A stretch of DNA of 64,000 nucleotides, taken from contig CAVRAP010000020.1 of NCBI GenBank assembly GCA_963718995.1, forward strand, positions 310,001 to 374,000, read 5' to 3'. This DNA is from UBA4744 sp963718995. GTDB lineage: Bacteria; Actinomycetota; Acidimicrobiia; Spongiisociales; UBA4744. Each line of letters begins with the position of its first letter. Positions within the stretch are counted from its first letter, which is position 1. Position numbers and translations under genes: made by a program. Below, in pieces: positions 55,407-63,733 of this stretch. The notes under the pieces are model-generated. The model had not been told where the DNA came from, searched no databases, and saw nothing but the letters and a program-made list of their open reading frames with translations.

Positions 55407-56629
55407 GACTCAAGCTCTCTCGAGCTCGTCTCGGCCGGCCCCGGCACCAACGCTCCGGCCAAACGAGCGGACAGATCCCCGTTGGGACGCACCAGAACGC
55501 CTTCCAGCTTGAGCCAGGCAGCCATGAGCTCGAGTTCTTCCGCCAGCGGTCCCGTAACCGATGCAGCTTCGAAACCCGGTTCGAGATGGGCTCCCTGGAC
55601 GAGGAGAACTCCAGCCTGCCGGTCCGCCTTGAGGTCGACCCGGGCGACCAGATCCTCGCCCAACAGAAACGGTAAAACGTAGTAACCGTATCGTCGTTTC
55701 TGCTTGGGCACGTAAATCTCGATTCGATAGTGGAAGTCAAAAAGCCGCTCGGTACGATCCCGATACCAGATCAGGGAATCAAACGGGGACAACAGGGCCC
55801 GGGCTCGTATCCGACGCGGCAGGCGCGCCTCAGGATGAAGGAAAGCCGGTTCCCGCCAACCCTCTACCTCTACTTGAAGGAGAGACCCGGAGGCCACCAG
55901 CCGTTTCACTTGCAGGTGAACGTCGGTGACCTTCATCCGAAAATAGTCGGCCAGGTCTTTGACGGTGGCGACCCCGAGCGCCCGGGCCGCGATCAGCGTA
56001 CGCTGCCCCACCGAGCTTTCGAGGTCCATCGCCGGACCGTCGAATACGCCTTGCGGATACACTCGTTCGGCCAGATCGTATACCTTTGCGAAGGATGCCG
56101 GCCGGTGCGAAATCGCCAGTCTTCCCTTGACGTATAGCCACTCGAGGGCGGTTGAGCCCTTCCCCATGCCCCACCAGGGCCCGGTCCGGCGACCGGGATC
56201 ATCCAGATCGGCACTCGTCAACGGGCCCCGTTCGGCTACCTCGTCATAGACCTGCTCAATGTATCCCGGATGCTCATCCATGACGGAGCTAACCAGCCCC
56301 CACGACGTGATCGCCTCCATCCGGGGTCGCAGCAGCGGCAGCATATCGGGGGTGCTGTAGGAGGCGGCATGGAACAGGTACTCGAACAGCTCCCGCCTGC
56401 TGGACGTGGCCTCATCCAGCAGCACGCGGGGGTAGGGCCCGAGCCGGGCAAAGACCGGCAGATAGTGCGAACGCTCGAGAACATTGACCGAGTCGAGCTG
56501 CAGGACGGCGACCCGATCGACGACCCGGCGGAGGTGCCGGATATCGATCCCGCCGGACGGGCGCGGATCGGCGAATCCCTGAGCTGCGAGGGCAACCCGT
56601 TGCGCTTGTCCGATGCTGAGTCTCCGCAT
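55403..56629 (-). CDS. Winged-helix DNA glycosylase, YcaQ/AlkX-like (HTH_42)
   Basis: A 408-residue protein of the YcaQ type: LQLDSVNVLERSHYLPVFARLGPY with the QxD catalytic motif of YcaQ-like (AlkX-type) glycosylases, then SPFDSLIWYRDRTERLFDFHYRIEIYVP, KRRYGYYVLPFLLG, and ARVDLKADR. The enzymes unhook interstrand crosslinks and remove bulky alkylated bases. It lies near imuA'/imuB and an Fpg/Nei-like gene, in a DNA-repair-rich region. The start at ATG 56629 fits the family. Confidence 0.88.
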   Translation of the reverse strand: MRRLSIGQAQRVALAAQGFADPRPSGGIDIRHLRRVVDRVAVLQLDSVNVLERSHYLPVFARLGPYPRVLLDEATSSRRELFEYLFHAASYSTPDMLPLLRPRMEAITSWGLVSSVMDEHPGYIEQVYDEVAERGPLTSADLDDPGRRTGPWWGMGKGSTALEWLYVKGRLAISHRPASFAKVYDLAERVYPQGVFDGPAMDLESSVGQRTLIAARALGVATVKDLADYFRMKVTDVHLQVKRLVASGSLLQVEVEGWREPAFLHPEARLPRRIRARALLSPFDSLIWYRDRTERLFDFHYRIEIYVPKQKRRYGYYVLPFLLGEDLVARVDLKADRQAGVLLVQGAHLEPGFEAASVTGPLAEELELMAAWLKLEGVLVRPNGDLSARLAGALVPGPAETSSRELES

Positions 56630-56686
56630 GGGTCACCGTAGGCAGGAAACCGGCACTCTACTGCGCCGCCGTCTACGCTGGCCGCC

Positions 56687-57418
56687 ATGCTGGCAGCCAT
56701 CCGGACACCATTCACCTACCTCGTCGGCCTTCTGATGACCGGCATGGCTGCAACCGCCGTTATTGGTACGAGCTTGGTGTCGCCCAACTCACGACTCATC
56801 GATCGCATCGTGGACGCCTGGGCTCGCACGATCCTCTGGGCCGGCGGCGTGCGCGTGAGGGTGATCGGCGCTGAAAACGTTGATCCGTCTACCTCGTACA
56901 TCGTGGCATCAAACCACCAGTCGAGCTTCGACATCATGGCTCACTTCATGGCCCTCCCCGTTCCGATTCGGTTCCTGGCCAAGAAAGAGCTTTTCGGCGT
57001 GCCGCTGCTCGGATGGGCCTTGAAGAGACTGCATATGGTTCCCGTAGATCGGTCTGCAGGCAGACCGGTCTACGAGGAGATTGAGCAGAACGCAGCTGCC
57101 ACCATTGCCGACGGGAAATCGATCATCGTCTACCCGGAAGGAACCCGGACTACCACCGGCGAACTGCTCCCATTCAAGAAGGGAGCGTTCTTCATCGCCG
57201 TGCGCACCGGTCTCCCCATACTGCCAACGACCATTGCCGGTTCGTACGAAGCCTGGCTACCCCGAGCCAAAATCATTCGAGGAGGCACAATAACCGTCGC
57301 CATTGGCGCCCCGATACCCACGCAGAACTTGACGGTTGACGACGCTCCTGGCCTGCAGGAGTCCGTGCGCTCGACCATCGAGAAGACTCTGGTCGAGCTG
57401 CGGTCGCCGACCGTGTGA
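56687..57418 (+). CDS. 1-acyl-sn-glycerol-3-phosphate acyltransferase (PlsC family)
   Basis: A 243-residue acyltransferase with an N-terminal membrane segment (LVGLLMTGMAATAVIG), ASNHQSSFDIM (the NHxxxxD catalytic motif), PEGTRTTTGEL (phosphate binding) and IAGSYEAWLPR (motif IV-like). It acylates lysophosphatidate in phospholipid synthesis. It is divergent from the YcaQ-like gene and convergent with imuB. Confidence 0.92.
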   Translation: MLAAIRTPFTYLVGLLMTGMAATAVIGTSLVSPNSRLIDRIVDAWARTILWAGGVRVRVIGAENVDPSTSYIVASNHQSSFDIMAHFMALPVPIRFLAKKELFGVPLLGWALKRLHMVPVDRSAGRPVYEEIEQNAAATIADGKSIIVYPEGTRTTTGELLPFKKGAFFIAVRTGLPILPTTIAGSYEAWLPRAKIIRGGTITVAIGAPIPTQNLTVDDAPGLQESVRSTIEKTLVELRSPTV

Positions 57419-57492
57419 AGGCCCGACAAACATCTCCGATAGGTTGCCAAGCCGCTCGACAGTGGCACTCCGGCGCTCCCTGCCTGCCTTCC

Positions 57493-58961
57493 TCAGTCAT
57501 AGACCCCGATCACAAACGTCTGATCGCCTCGAAGTTCACAGAGCACCGCCCCCACCGAAGTCACCATCTGATACCGGTCGACGTGAGGCTCACCCTGCCA
57601 CCAGCGGCCCAACTTTCGCCAGGGTCCGGCCCAATTCAGAACCGGTTCCCAGCGGCTCCGCAAGCGAATCCGAGAGGGCATGCCGCCGTCCCATTCCACT
57701 TCAAGTAACCGGGGTTCCGGCGGTACCAGAGCGGGAGAAGGGCCGGGGGTCGATCCCGGCCAGGGGGCACCGGGATCCCGTTCGGGCGCGGGAGGGTCGT
57801 CCCCCCACCGATGCCAGCGCACTTGCTCACTAGCGTCGCGGCCTCCCTGGGGTCTTCCTTCCAACACTGCATCCGGTCCGAGCAACGCCTGCACGCGAGC
57901 AACGGCCCGCTCCGCCTCGATGCGCGCTGTGACATCTTCCAGCAACGTCAACTGCCGTCCCTCCCCCGACAGGTCCGCCGGGGCCAGTGTCAGTTGCACG
58001 ATCCCGCCGGGTATTACCGCCGATTCGTTCCAGGCCCGTAGCTGCCACCAGACGCGTTCGGTGAGGGTCTCATCCGTGAACGGATCGGAACTTCGCCATA
58101 CCCGCGTCCGGACGGTGCCGTCCGCCGCTCGAGCACTCACTTCTACCCGGTGTGGCGCAACTCCGCTTTTTGTCATCGTTTCCATCAGACGATGGGAAAG
58201 GCCCCTGGCAGCGAACCCGACCTGTTCCAGAAGGATGAGCGGTTCTTCGAAACGCTCCATCACGGAAAGATCCTCGGGAAGGTCGCGCGGTTCGGGGTGT
58301 CGATCTTCACCGCTGGCCAACCGGTGGGCATACAGCCCGGCCGTTCCAAACCGGGATAGCAGGGCCGGTCGCGGCAGAGAGGCCAATTCCCCTAAGGTGC
58401 CGATCCCCAGCCACCGGAACGTGGCTACGAGTTCCTCTTTGCCGAGGACGTCCACATCCAACGATGCCAGAAACTGCCGGTCATCATCGACGATCAACGG
58501 GGCTTCGCCGGCTACTTCCGCGGCCCAACGCGCTGCGAACGGACCTCCGGCTACACCGATACGGCCCCCTGCTCCGGCCGTCTCTTGAACCGCTCGAGAC
58601 AGGATGGTGACCAAAGATGGCTCCCCCCGTAGTAGCGGATCGCCCCGGTAATGGGAACGAACAAGAGGCCGGGATCGACGACTTCCACCCGGGGGATGAG
58701 CCCTTCAACGGCACGTGCGACGGCTTCAAAGGCAAGCAACTCGGTCGCATGGTCCTGTTCGAGGCTGGTCCCCCCCGGACAAAGTACTTCAGCCTCCGGA
58801 CGGCGCATGCCGAGCCGGACCCCGGCATTCCGGGCAAACTGATTGAAGGCCACCACCCGGGGGGCCGACGACCTGTCGACGACCAGACACGCCCTATCCT
58901 GCGGCGCGTCCGGCCGGCGTAGCGGCCAATCTGGAAACCATACGCACAACGTCCGCACCAT
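57493..58961 (-). CDS. imuB: ImuB, inactive Y-family polymerase homologue (one frameshift in the sequence)
   Basis: A protein of about 489 residues joined. The N-terminus MVRTLCVWFPDWPLRRPDA keeps the Y-family layout but lacks the acidic catalytic residues, which is known of ImuB. The frame breaks at the G6/C6 run 58,623-58,628: RYYGG continues as EPSLVTILSRAVQETAG if one more G is supplied. The C-terminal part (PEPRLLEVEWDGG) follows the usual ImuB extension. ImuB docks DnaE2 to the clamp. It overlaps imuA' by 68 nt in a different frame, a compact arrangement. LexA box upstream of imuA' controls the pair. Confidence 0.88.
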
Positions 58962-59517
58962 CGTCCTCCACCTCAATCACCTGTTCGATGCCGGACATCC
59001 CCTTCCCGGACGCTTCCAACACCATCCTCCGCCCTTCGAGACGCCCATGACCGGCGTCGGGACCCTCCCAAGCCACTTCTCTGCCCTGATAGCGCACATA
59101 CGCCACCCCGGCCGGGAGGTCGCCGCTCAGTGGACGCAGCAGGAGGGCAGATCGGCGCGATCTGGCCAGCGCGGCCAGCCTCCTCAATACCGAATCCCGT
59201 ACTCCCGAGGGGACCTCTGCGTACACGGCACGGATTCCCTCCAACAAAGCAGCCGTCGCTTTGGGCCACAGCAAGCGATCGGAACACCGCACAATGACCA
59301 GCCGTTCCGGCGGGATCCCTGCCTCCCAAGCAGTCAGAGGGTTCACCCACCCGCGTACATCCAGGAAAACCACCGGGCCGGTCCGGGCCGATTCGGCCAG
59401 CATCGACAACCCGACCCTGGTGAGCCCGAAACCGGGCGGCCCGACCAGTCCAATCACTTTGCCCGGCTCCAGAGACAGGTGATCCGGTAGGGAAGAGATG
59501 GTGCGAGCGTTTTCCAC
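58894..59517 (-). CDS. imuA': ImuA'-like protein of the translesion mutasome
   Basis: A 207-residue RecA-like protein from GTG 59517, first gene of the imuA'-imuB unit. Its nucleotide-binding segment is GLVGPPGFGLTRVGLSML: the Walker A Lys is replaced by Leu (GFGLT), so canonical ATP binding is unlikely. RPLSGDLPAGVAYVRYQGREVAWEGP follows, and the tail DDGADVVRMV shares nucleotides with the imuB start. Identity rests on position, size and overlap with imuB. The LexA box at 59533-59548 is 16 nt before the start. Confidence 0.72.
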   Translation of the reverse strand: MENARTISSLPDHLSLEPGKVIGLVGPPGFGLTRVGLSMLAESARTGPVVFLDVRGWVNPLTAWEAGIPPERLVIVRCSDRLLWPKATAALLEGIRAVYAEVPSGVRDSVLRRLAALARSRRSALLLRPLSGDLPAGVAYVRYQGREVAWEGPDAGHGRLEGRRMVLEASGKGMSGIEQVIEVEDDGADVVRMVSRLAATPAGRAAG

Positions 59518-59532
59518 AGGAAGTCCAATCTA

Positions 59533-59548
59533 TCGAACATATGTTCGA
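59533..59548. promoter_or_regulatory. LexA (SOS) box upstream of imuA'-imuB
   Basis: TCGAACATATGTTCGA is a perfect 16-bp palindrome equal to the actinobacterial SOS box TCGAAC-N4-GTTCGA. It ends 16 nt before the imuA' start, so LexA bound here would block the promoter. Confidence 0.9.
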
Positions 59549-59715
59549 TCGGCAAGAGCGCGAAAACCGACCTCGCCTGTCTATTCCATGGAACTAGTCG
59601 CCTGATCAGCGTCGAGGACAGCGTCATCCGGGACCAGGTTCGGTCTGGATCCTCTTGCCCGACGAAAGTCGCCACGGCCCGGGGCACCTACCGAGGAATC
59701 CAGCACGGGAACGGA

Positions 59716-60618
59716 TCAGTCGGAGGTTCCGCTCATCTCCTCGAGGTCTTCGATGGTCTTGGGCCAGTCACTCTTGAGCAGTCGAGAGAGCGAGCGATCG
59801 GCCAGCAGTTTGCCGTTCGTCTGGCAGGTGGCGCAATAGTTGGTTTCGTTGCTGGCATACACGATGCGTTGCACCTTTGAACCACAGACAGGACAAGGTT
59901 TGCCGTACTTGCCGTGCACGGCCATGTCAGGTCGAAACGCCGTTACTTTCTTGGGGAAGTCATCACCGACCTCAGCCCGTAGCCGATCCGTCCATTCGGT
60001 CAGAGAACCCCTGACGGCGTCGTAGAGGCGGGCGATCTCTTCCTCGGTCATCCGGCCGGTGCGTTTCACCGGCGAGAGGTGTGCCCTATGCAAGATCTCG
60101 TCCGAGTAGGCGTTGCCGATACCGGAGAAGATGCGCGGATCTGTGAGAGCTCGCTTCATGGTGCGATTCTCGTTGAGCAGCGCCTTGGAGAACTCTGCCA
60201 GACCAACCTCCAATGGTTCCACTCCCCCGCGATCATGCTGGGCGAGTGCATCTTCGCCTCGCACGATCCATAGACCGGCCCGCTTCCTTGTGGCCGCTTC
60301 CCGCAGTATCAGACTCCCCTCGTCGAAATCGAAGGCGGCCAGTCCAACCTTGCGGGGGATGACCGCGCCCGGGGATGCCCAGGCGAACCGGCCGGCCACC
60401 ATGAGGTGGACAACGACAAAAACCTCATCTCCCAGATCGAAGACGATGCGCTTACCAATGCGGCGCAACCCGACCACAGTTCGATCCTCGACCGCCGAGA
60501 GCGGCGGGTCGTAGGTTCGAAGGACCGAAGGAGACATCACCCGGATCTTGTGGAGTGGGTGGCCCAGGACGAACCGCTCCAACGCTTCCAGGTACACCAC
60601 GACGTCAGGCAATTCCGG
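59716..60618 (-). CDS. Formamidopyrimidine-DNA glycosylase/endonuclease VIII family protein
   Basis: A 300-residue Fpg/Nei protein. After Met1, PELPDV gives the catalytic Pro and Glu; IGKRIVFDL carries the conserved Lys; NENRTMKRALTD, IFSGIGNAYSDEILHRA and the C-terminal zinc finger (CPVCG, NYCATCQ) complete the family. It removes oxidised bases and cuts the abasic site. ATG 60618 puts the essential Pro in position 2. A hairpin separates it from pnp, upstream on the same strand. Confidence 0.93.
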   Translation of the reverse strand, partial: PELPDVVVYLEALERFVLGHPLHKIRVMSPSVLRTYDPPLSAVEDRTVVGLRRIGKRIVFDLGDEVFVVVHLMVAGRFAWASPGAVIPRKVGLAAFDFDEGSLILREAATRKRAGLWIVRGEDALAQHDRGGVEPLEVGLAEFSKALLNENRTMKRALTDPRIFSGIGNAYSDEILHRAHLSPVKRTGRMTEEEIARLYDAVRGSLTEWTDRLRAEVGDDFPKKVTAFRPDMAVHGKYGKPCPVCGSKVQRIVYASNETNYCATCQTNGKLLADRSLSRLLKSDWPKTIEDLEEMSGTSD

Positions 60619-60665
60619 CATGGAAAGAAAGTTATCAGCTATCGGTCGTCGGTTGGCAGTCAGAA

Positions 60666-60691
60666 GAGGCGGGCCCAACGGGACCCGCCTC
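60666..60691 (-). terminator. Terminator hairpin after pnp
   Basis: GAGGCGGG (60666-60673) and CCCGCCTC (60684-60691) form an 8-bp perfect stem, extendable inward with a one-base bulge. On the minus strand TTCT follows. It lies 24 nt after the pnp stop. Confidence 0.6.
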
Positions 60692-60714
60692 CTCCACCGC
60701 TAGGGCAGGGTTAG

Positions 60715-63171
60715 TCAGTCGTCGTTCTTGAGGGTCTTTTCGAAGTCTTCTTCGAAGGACACCACCCGACGTCCACTCTTCTCAGCATCGGCACCCTGGG
60801 CTCGATCACCGCCACGATCTCCGCCACGGCCCCGATCCCGGTCACCGCCACGGCCCCGATCCCGGTCACCGCCACGGCCCCGATCCCGGTCACCGCCACG
60901 GCCCCGATCCCGGTCACCGCCACGATCCCGATCCCGGTCACCGCCACGATCCCGATCCCGGTCACCGCCACGATCCCGACCACCACCACCAGAGGAAACG
61001 CGCTTCAGGGCCTCCTCGGAGGGCTCAACCTTCTCGGCCAGATCGAGGTTGACCTTGCCCATCCGGTCGATTTCCCGAACCACAACCTTGACCTTGTCAC
61101 CCAGGTTGAAGTAGTCCTCGACCCTTTCGACCCTTCGGTCGGAGTCGATCTTGGAGATGTGCAGCAGACCATCGCGACCCGGCAGGATGTTGATGAACGC
61201 ACCGAATTTCGTGATGTTCACCACTTCTCCGTCGTACTCTTTACCGACCTCAGCTTCGGGCGGGAACGCCAGTTGCATGACCTTCTCTTTGGCCAGAGCC
61301 AGCGAGTCTCCATCCGGGGACCCGATCCGGACAATGCCTTCCGCTCCCTCTTCTTCAATCTCGATGGAAGCACCGGTGGTCGCTTCGAGCTCACGAATGT
61401 TCTTGCCCTTCGGACCGATGATCTCACCGATTTTGTCTTTGGGGATCCGCACGGACTCAATACGTGGCGCCCATTGGTTGAGTTCCTCCCGGGGACCGGG
61501 CAGCGCCTCGTTCATTTTTCCGAGGATGAAGAGCCGGGCATCTTTGGCCTGATCGAGTGCTTCCGTAAGCACTTCGGAAGGCAGGCCCTGGATCTTCGTG
61601 TCGAGCTGCAACGCAGTAATGACGGCGGCCGTGCCGGCCACTTTGAAGTCCATATCTCCCAGGGCGTCCTCGGCCCCAATGATGTCCGTGAGTGTCACAA
61701 ACTTGCCATCCTGGGAAACAAGCCCCATAGCTATGCCGGCCACGGGCTCCAGGATCGGAACTCCGGCGTCCATCAACGACAAGCTCGATGCACAAACCGA
61801 GGCCATCGACGTTGAACCGTTGGAGGCCAAGACCTCCGAAACCAGCCGCAGAGCGTACGGGAACTCATCCTCGTTCGGCACCACGGGAAGTACGGCCTTC
61901 TCGGCCAGTGCCCCGTGCCCGATCTCTCGCCGCTTGGGGCCGCGCATGAAGCCGGCCTCTCCCGTCGAGAACGGAGGGAAGTTGTAGTGATGCATGTACC
62001 GCTTCGAGTCTTCCAGGGCGAGGGTATCCAGCATCTGTTCCATCTTGAGCATGCCAAGAGTCGTGATGTTGAGAACCTGGGTTTCTCCACGCTGGAAGAG
62101 TCCGGATCCGTGCGTCCGGGGCACCATTCCGACTTCGGCAGAGATCTCGCGAATGTCCTTTGGTCCCCGACCGTCCAGGCGGATGCCCTCGTTGACGACC
62201 CGATCACGCATCATGGCCTTGGAGACCTTCTTGAAGGCTCGCTTGGCGGAGGTCAGCTCGTCCGGGTCTTCAATGCTCAGCTCGGCTACGACCTGCTCAT
62301 AGACCGCTTTTTCTGCCGCGCCTCGTTCCTGTTTGCTGGGAATGGTAATGACGTCGCCCAGCTTGGGACGGGCTGCATGCTCAACGCGCTCGAACAACTC
62401 ATCGCTGAAGTCCTGCACCGTTGGCCACTCGCGAACCGGGATGTCAACCTGGTCGGCCAGTTCTTTCTGCAGGTCGATGATCTGGGCGATGTACGCCTTG
62501 GACTCCTCGAGTCCACGCGCCACCGTCGCTTCGTCGCTCGGGGGTTGGCCGTCGGCGATGAGCCGGAGGCCATCCGGAGTCGAGCCGGCTTCCACCATCA
62601 TGATGTCGACATCGCCGCCGTCGTTGCGACGACCGGCCACGATCAACTCGAACACGGCGGTTTCCAGCTCCTGGTACGTCGGATTGACGATCCAGTTGCC
62701 GTCGCTCAGGGCAAGGCGTACCGCTCCGATCGGGCCCTGGAAGGGTATCCCGCTGATCGTGAGGGCAGCCGAGGCGCCGTTGAGAGAAATGATGTCGTAG
62801 GGGTTCTCGCCGTCGATCGACATCACCGTCGATACGACCTGTGTCTCGGAACGGAACCCGTCGGCGAAGGACGGCCGCAAAGGACGGTCGATCAGCCGGC
62901 ACGCCAGGATGGCTTGCTCGCTGGCACGACCTTCACGCCGGAAGAACGAGCCGGGGATTTTTCCGGCCGCATACATGCGCTCTTCAACGTCGACGGTAAG
63001 GGGGAAGAAATCGATACCTTCCCGGAGTCTGTCGTTGGCGGTGGCCGTAACGAGGACCGAAGTGTCCCCGGTCTGGACCGTTACCGCTCCGCTGGCCAAA
63101 CCGGCCAGCTTGCCTGTTGTGATGGCGACTTCTTTGTCGCCTACGAGGCCGCGTACCGTGATTTCGGACAC
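60715..63171 (-). CDS. pnp: Polyribonucleotide nucleotidyltransferase (PNPase) with RGD-rich C-terminal repeats
   Basis: An 818-residue PNPase: two RNase PH-like cores, a KH domain (IGEIIGPKGKNIRELEATTG), an S1 domain (EYDGEVVNITKFGAFINILPG) and, unusually, an extra tail of about 85 residues of GDRDRGRG/GDRDRDRG octads. It degrades RNA 3'-5' by phosphorolysis and in most bacteria joins a degradosome. The GTG start at 63171 has GGGAGGT at good spacing. A long leader hairpin precedes it. rpsO is upstream on the same strand. Confidence 0.95.
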   Translation of the reverse strand: MSEITVRGLVGDKEVAITTGKLAGLASGAVTVQTGDTSVLVTATANDRLREGIDFFPLTVDVEERMYAAGKIPGSFFRREGRASEQAILACRLIDRPLRPSFADGFRSETQVVSTVMSIDGENPYDIISLNGASAALTISGIPFQGPIGAVRLALSDGNWIVNPTYQELETAVFELIVAGRRNDGGDVDIMMVEAGSTPDGLRLIADGQPPSDEATVARGLEESKAYIAQIIDLQKELADQVDIPVREWPTVQDFSDELFERVEHAARPKLGDVITIPSKQERGAAEKAVYEQVVAELSIEDPDELTSAKRAFKKVSKAMMRDRVVNEGIRLDGRGPKDIREISAEVGMVPRTHGSGLFQRGETQVLNITTLGMLKMEQMLDTLALEDSKRYMHHYNFPPFSTGEAGFMRGPKRREIGHGALAEKAVLPVVPNEDEFPYALRLVSEVLASNGSTSMASVCASSLSLMDAGVPILEPVAGIAMGLVSQDGKFVTLTDIIGAEDALGDMDFKVAGTAAVITALQLDTKIQGLPSEVLTEALDQAKDARLFILGKMNEALPGPREELNQWAPRIESVRIPKDKIGEIIGPKGKNIRELEATTGASIEIEEEGAEGIVRIGSPDGDSLALAKEKVMQLAFPPEAEVGKEYDGEVVNITKFGAFINILPGRDGLLHISKIDSDRRVERVEDYFNLGDKVKVVVREIDRMGKVNLDLAEKVEPSEEALKRVSSGGGGRDRGGDRDRDRGGDRDRDRGGDRDRGRGGDRDRGRGGDRDRGRGGDRDRGRGGDRGGDRAQGADAEKSGRRVVSFEEDFEKTLKNDD
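60822..60985 (-). repeat. Tandem 24-bp repeats encoding the PNPase tail
   Basis: About seven near-identical 24-bp units (core CGGTCACCGCCACGGCCCCG on the plus strand) run head to tail. The first copies differ only at one or two bases (GATCCC for GGCCCC). They encode Gly-Asp-Arg-Asp-Arg-Gly-Arg/Asp-Gly octads, an RGG-type RNA-binding composition. Confidence 0.85.
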
Positions 63172-63212
63172 GCTTACCTCCCTTTCGATATGGAGGGAGG
63201 GCGGGCCAATTA

Positions 63213-63260
63213 CCAGTTGTCATGCCTCTGTGTCGAAGAGGGATCGCAACTGACAACTGG
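63213..63260 (-). promoter_or_regulatory. Long stem-loop in the pnp leader
   Basis: CCAGTTGTCA (63213-63222) and TGACAACTGG (63251-63260) are a perfect 10-bp inverted repeat. Inside it, CCTCT (63225-63229) and AGAGG (63238-63242) add a second stem. It lies between the rpsO terminator and the pnp start. In E. coli a similarly placed hairpin is cut by RNase III for pnp autoregulation; the same function here is an inference. Confidence 0.55.
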
Positions 63261-63343
63261 ACTCGTCCGTCCCTCGCGTCGGTTGTTGTCGGGGTTGGTC
63301 GGCGGGTCCCGGGCCCGTCGCTCTTGGAAAACTCCAAAAGCAA

Positions 63344-63367
63344 GAGAGCGGCCGGACGGCCGCTCTC
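63344..63367 (-). terminator. Rho-independent-type terminator after rpsO
   Basis: GAGAGCGGCCG (63344-63354) and CGGCCGCTCTC (63357-63367) form a perfect 11-bp GC-rich stem with a short loop. On the minus strand TTGCTTTT follows. It sits 10 nt after the rpsO stop and so may attenuate transcription into pnp. Confidence 0.8.
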
Positions 63368-63376
63368 CCGAGATCT

Positions 63377-63634
63377 CTAGCGGCGCAAGCCGAGCTTTGC
63401 GATCACCGATCGGTACCGTTCAACGTCTTCACGCCGCAGGTAGTTCAAGAGGCGTCGGCGCTTGCCAACCAACATCAGGAGCCCACGACGGCCGTGGTGG
63501 TCCTTCTTATGTTCTCGAAGATGATCTGTGAGGTGATTGATACGTTCCGTCAGCAACGCCACCTGGACCTCGGGCGAACCCGTGTCGCTGTCGTGCTGGC
63601 CGTACTCTTCGATGATGGTTTTCGTGTCTTTCAT
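63377..63634 (-). CDS. rpsO: 30S ribosomal protein S15
   Basis: An 85-residue S15 with the family's core: GSPEVQVALLTERINHLTDHLREHKKDHHGRRGLLMLVGKRRRLLNYL. It binds the central domain of 16S rRNA early in 30S assembly. The N-terminus (MKDTKTIIEEYGQHDSDT) is typical. Order rpsO-pnp is conserved in bacteria and seen here, with a terminator between. Confidence 0.97.
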   Translation of the reverse strand: MKDTKTIIEEYGQHDSDTGSPEVQVALLTERINHLTDHLREHKKDHHGRRGLLMLVGKRRRLLNYLRREDVERYRSVIAKLGLRR

Positions 63635-63733
63635 TCACACACGCGTATAACTAGGGGAAGGGGAACGGACAAAGTGTAGCACCGGTTCGACATTGTCACG
63701 AGTCCGGTGCTGGGGGTTCATCACTCTGAACGG

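Noticed and set aside
60822..60985. CRISPR array
   Set aside because: Repeats are contiguous 24-bp coding units without spacers.
60711..60989. Long open frame of VAVTGIG repeats on the minus strand
   Set aside because: It is the shifted frame of the 24-bp repeats that encode the PNPase tail; repeats without internal stops open several frames.
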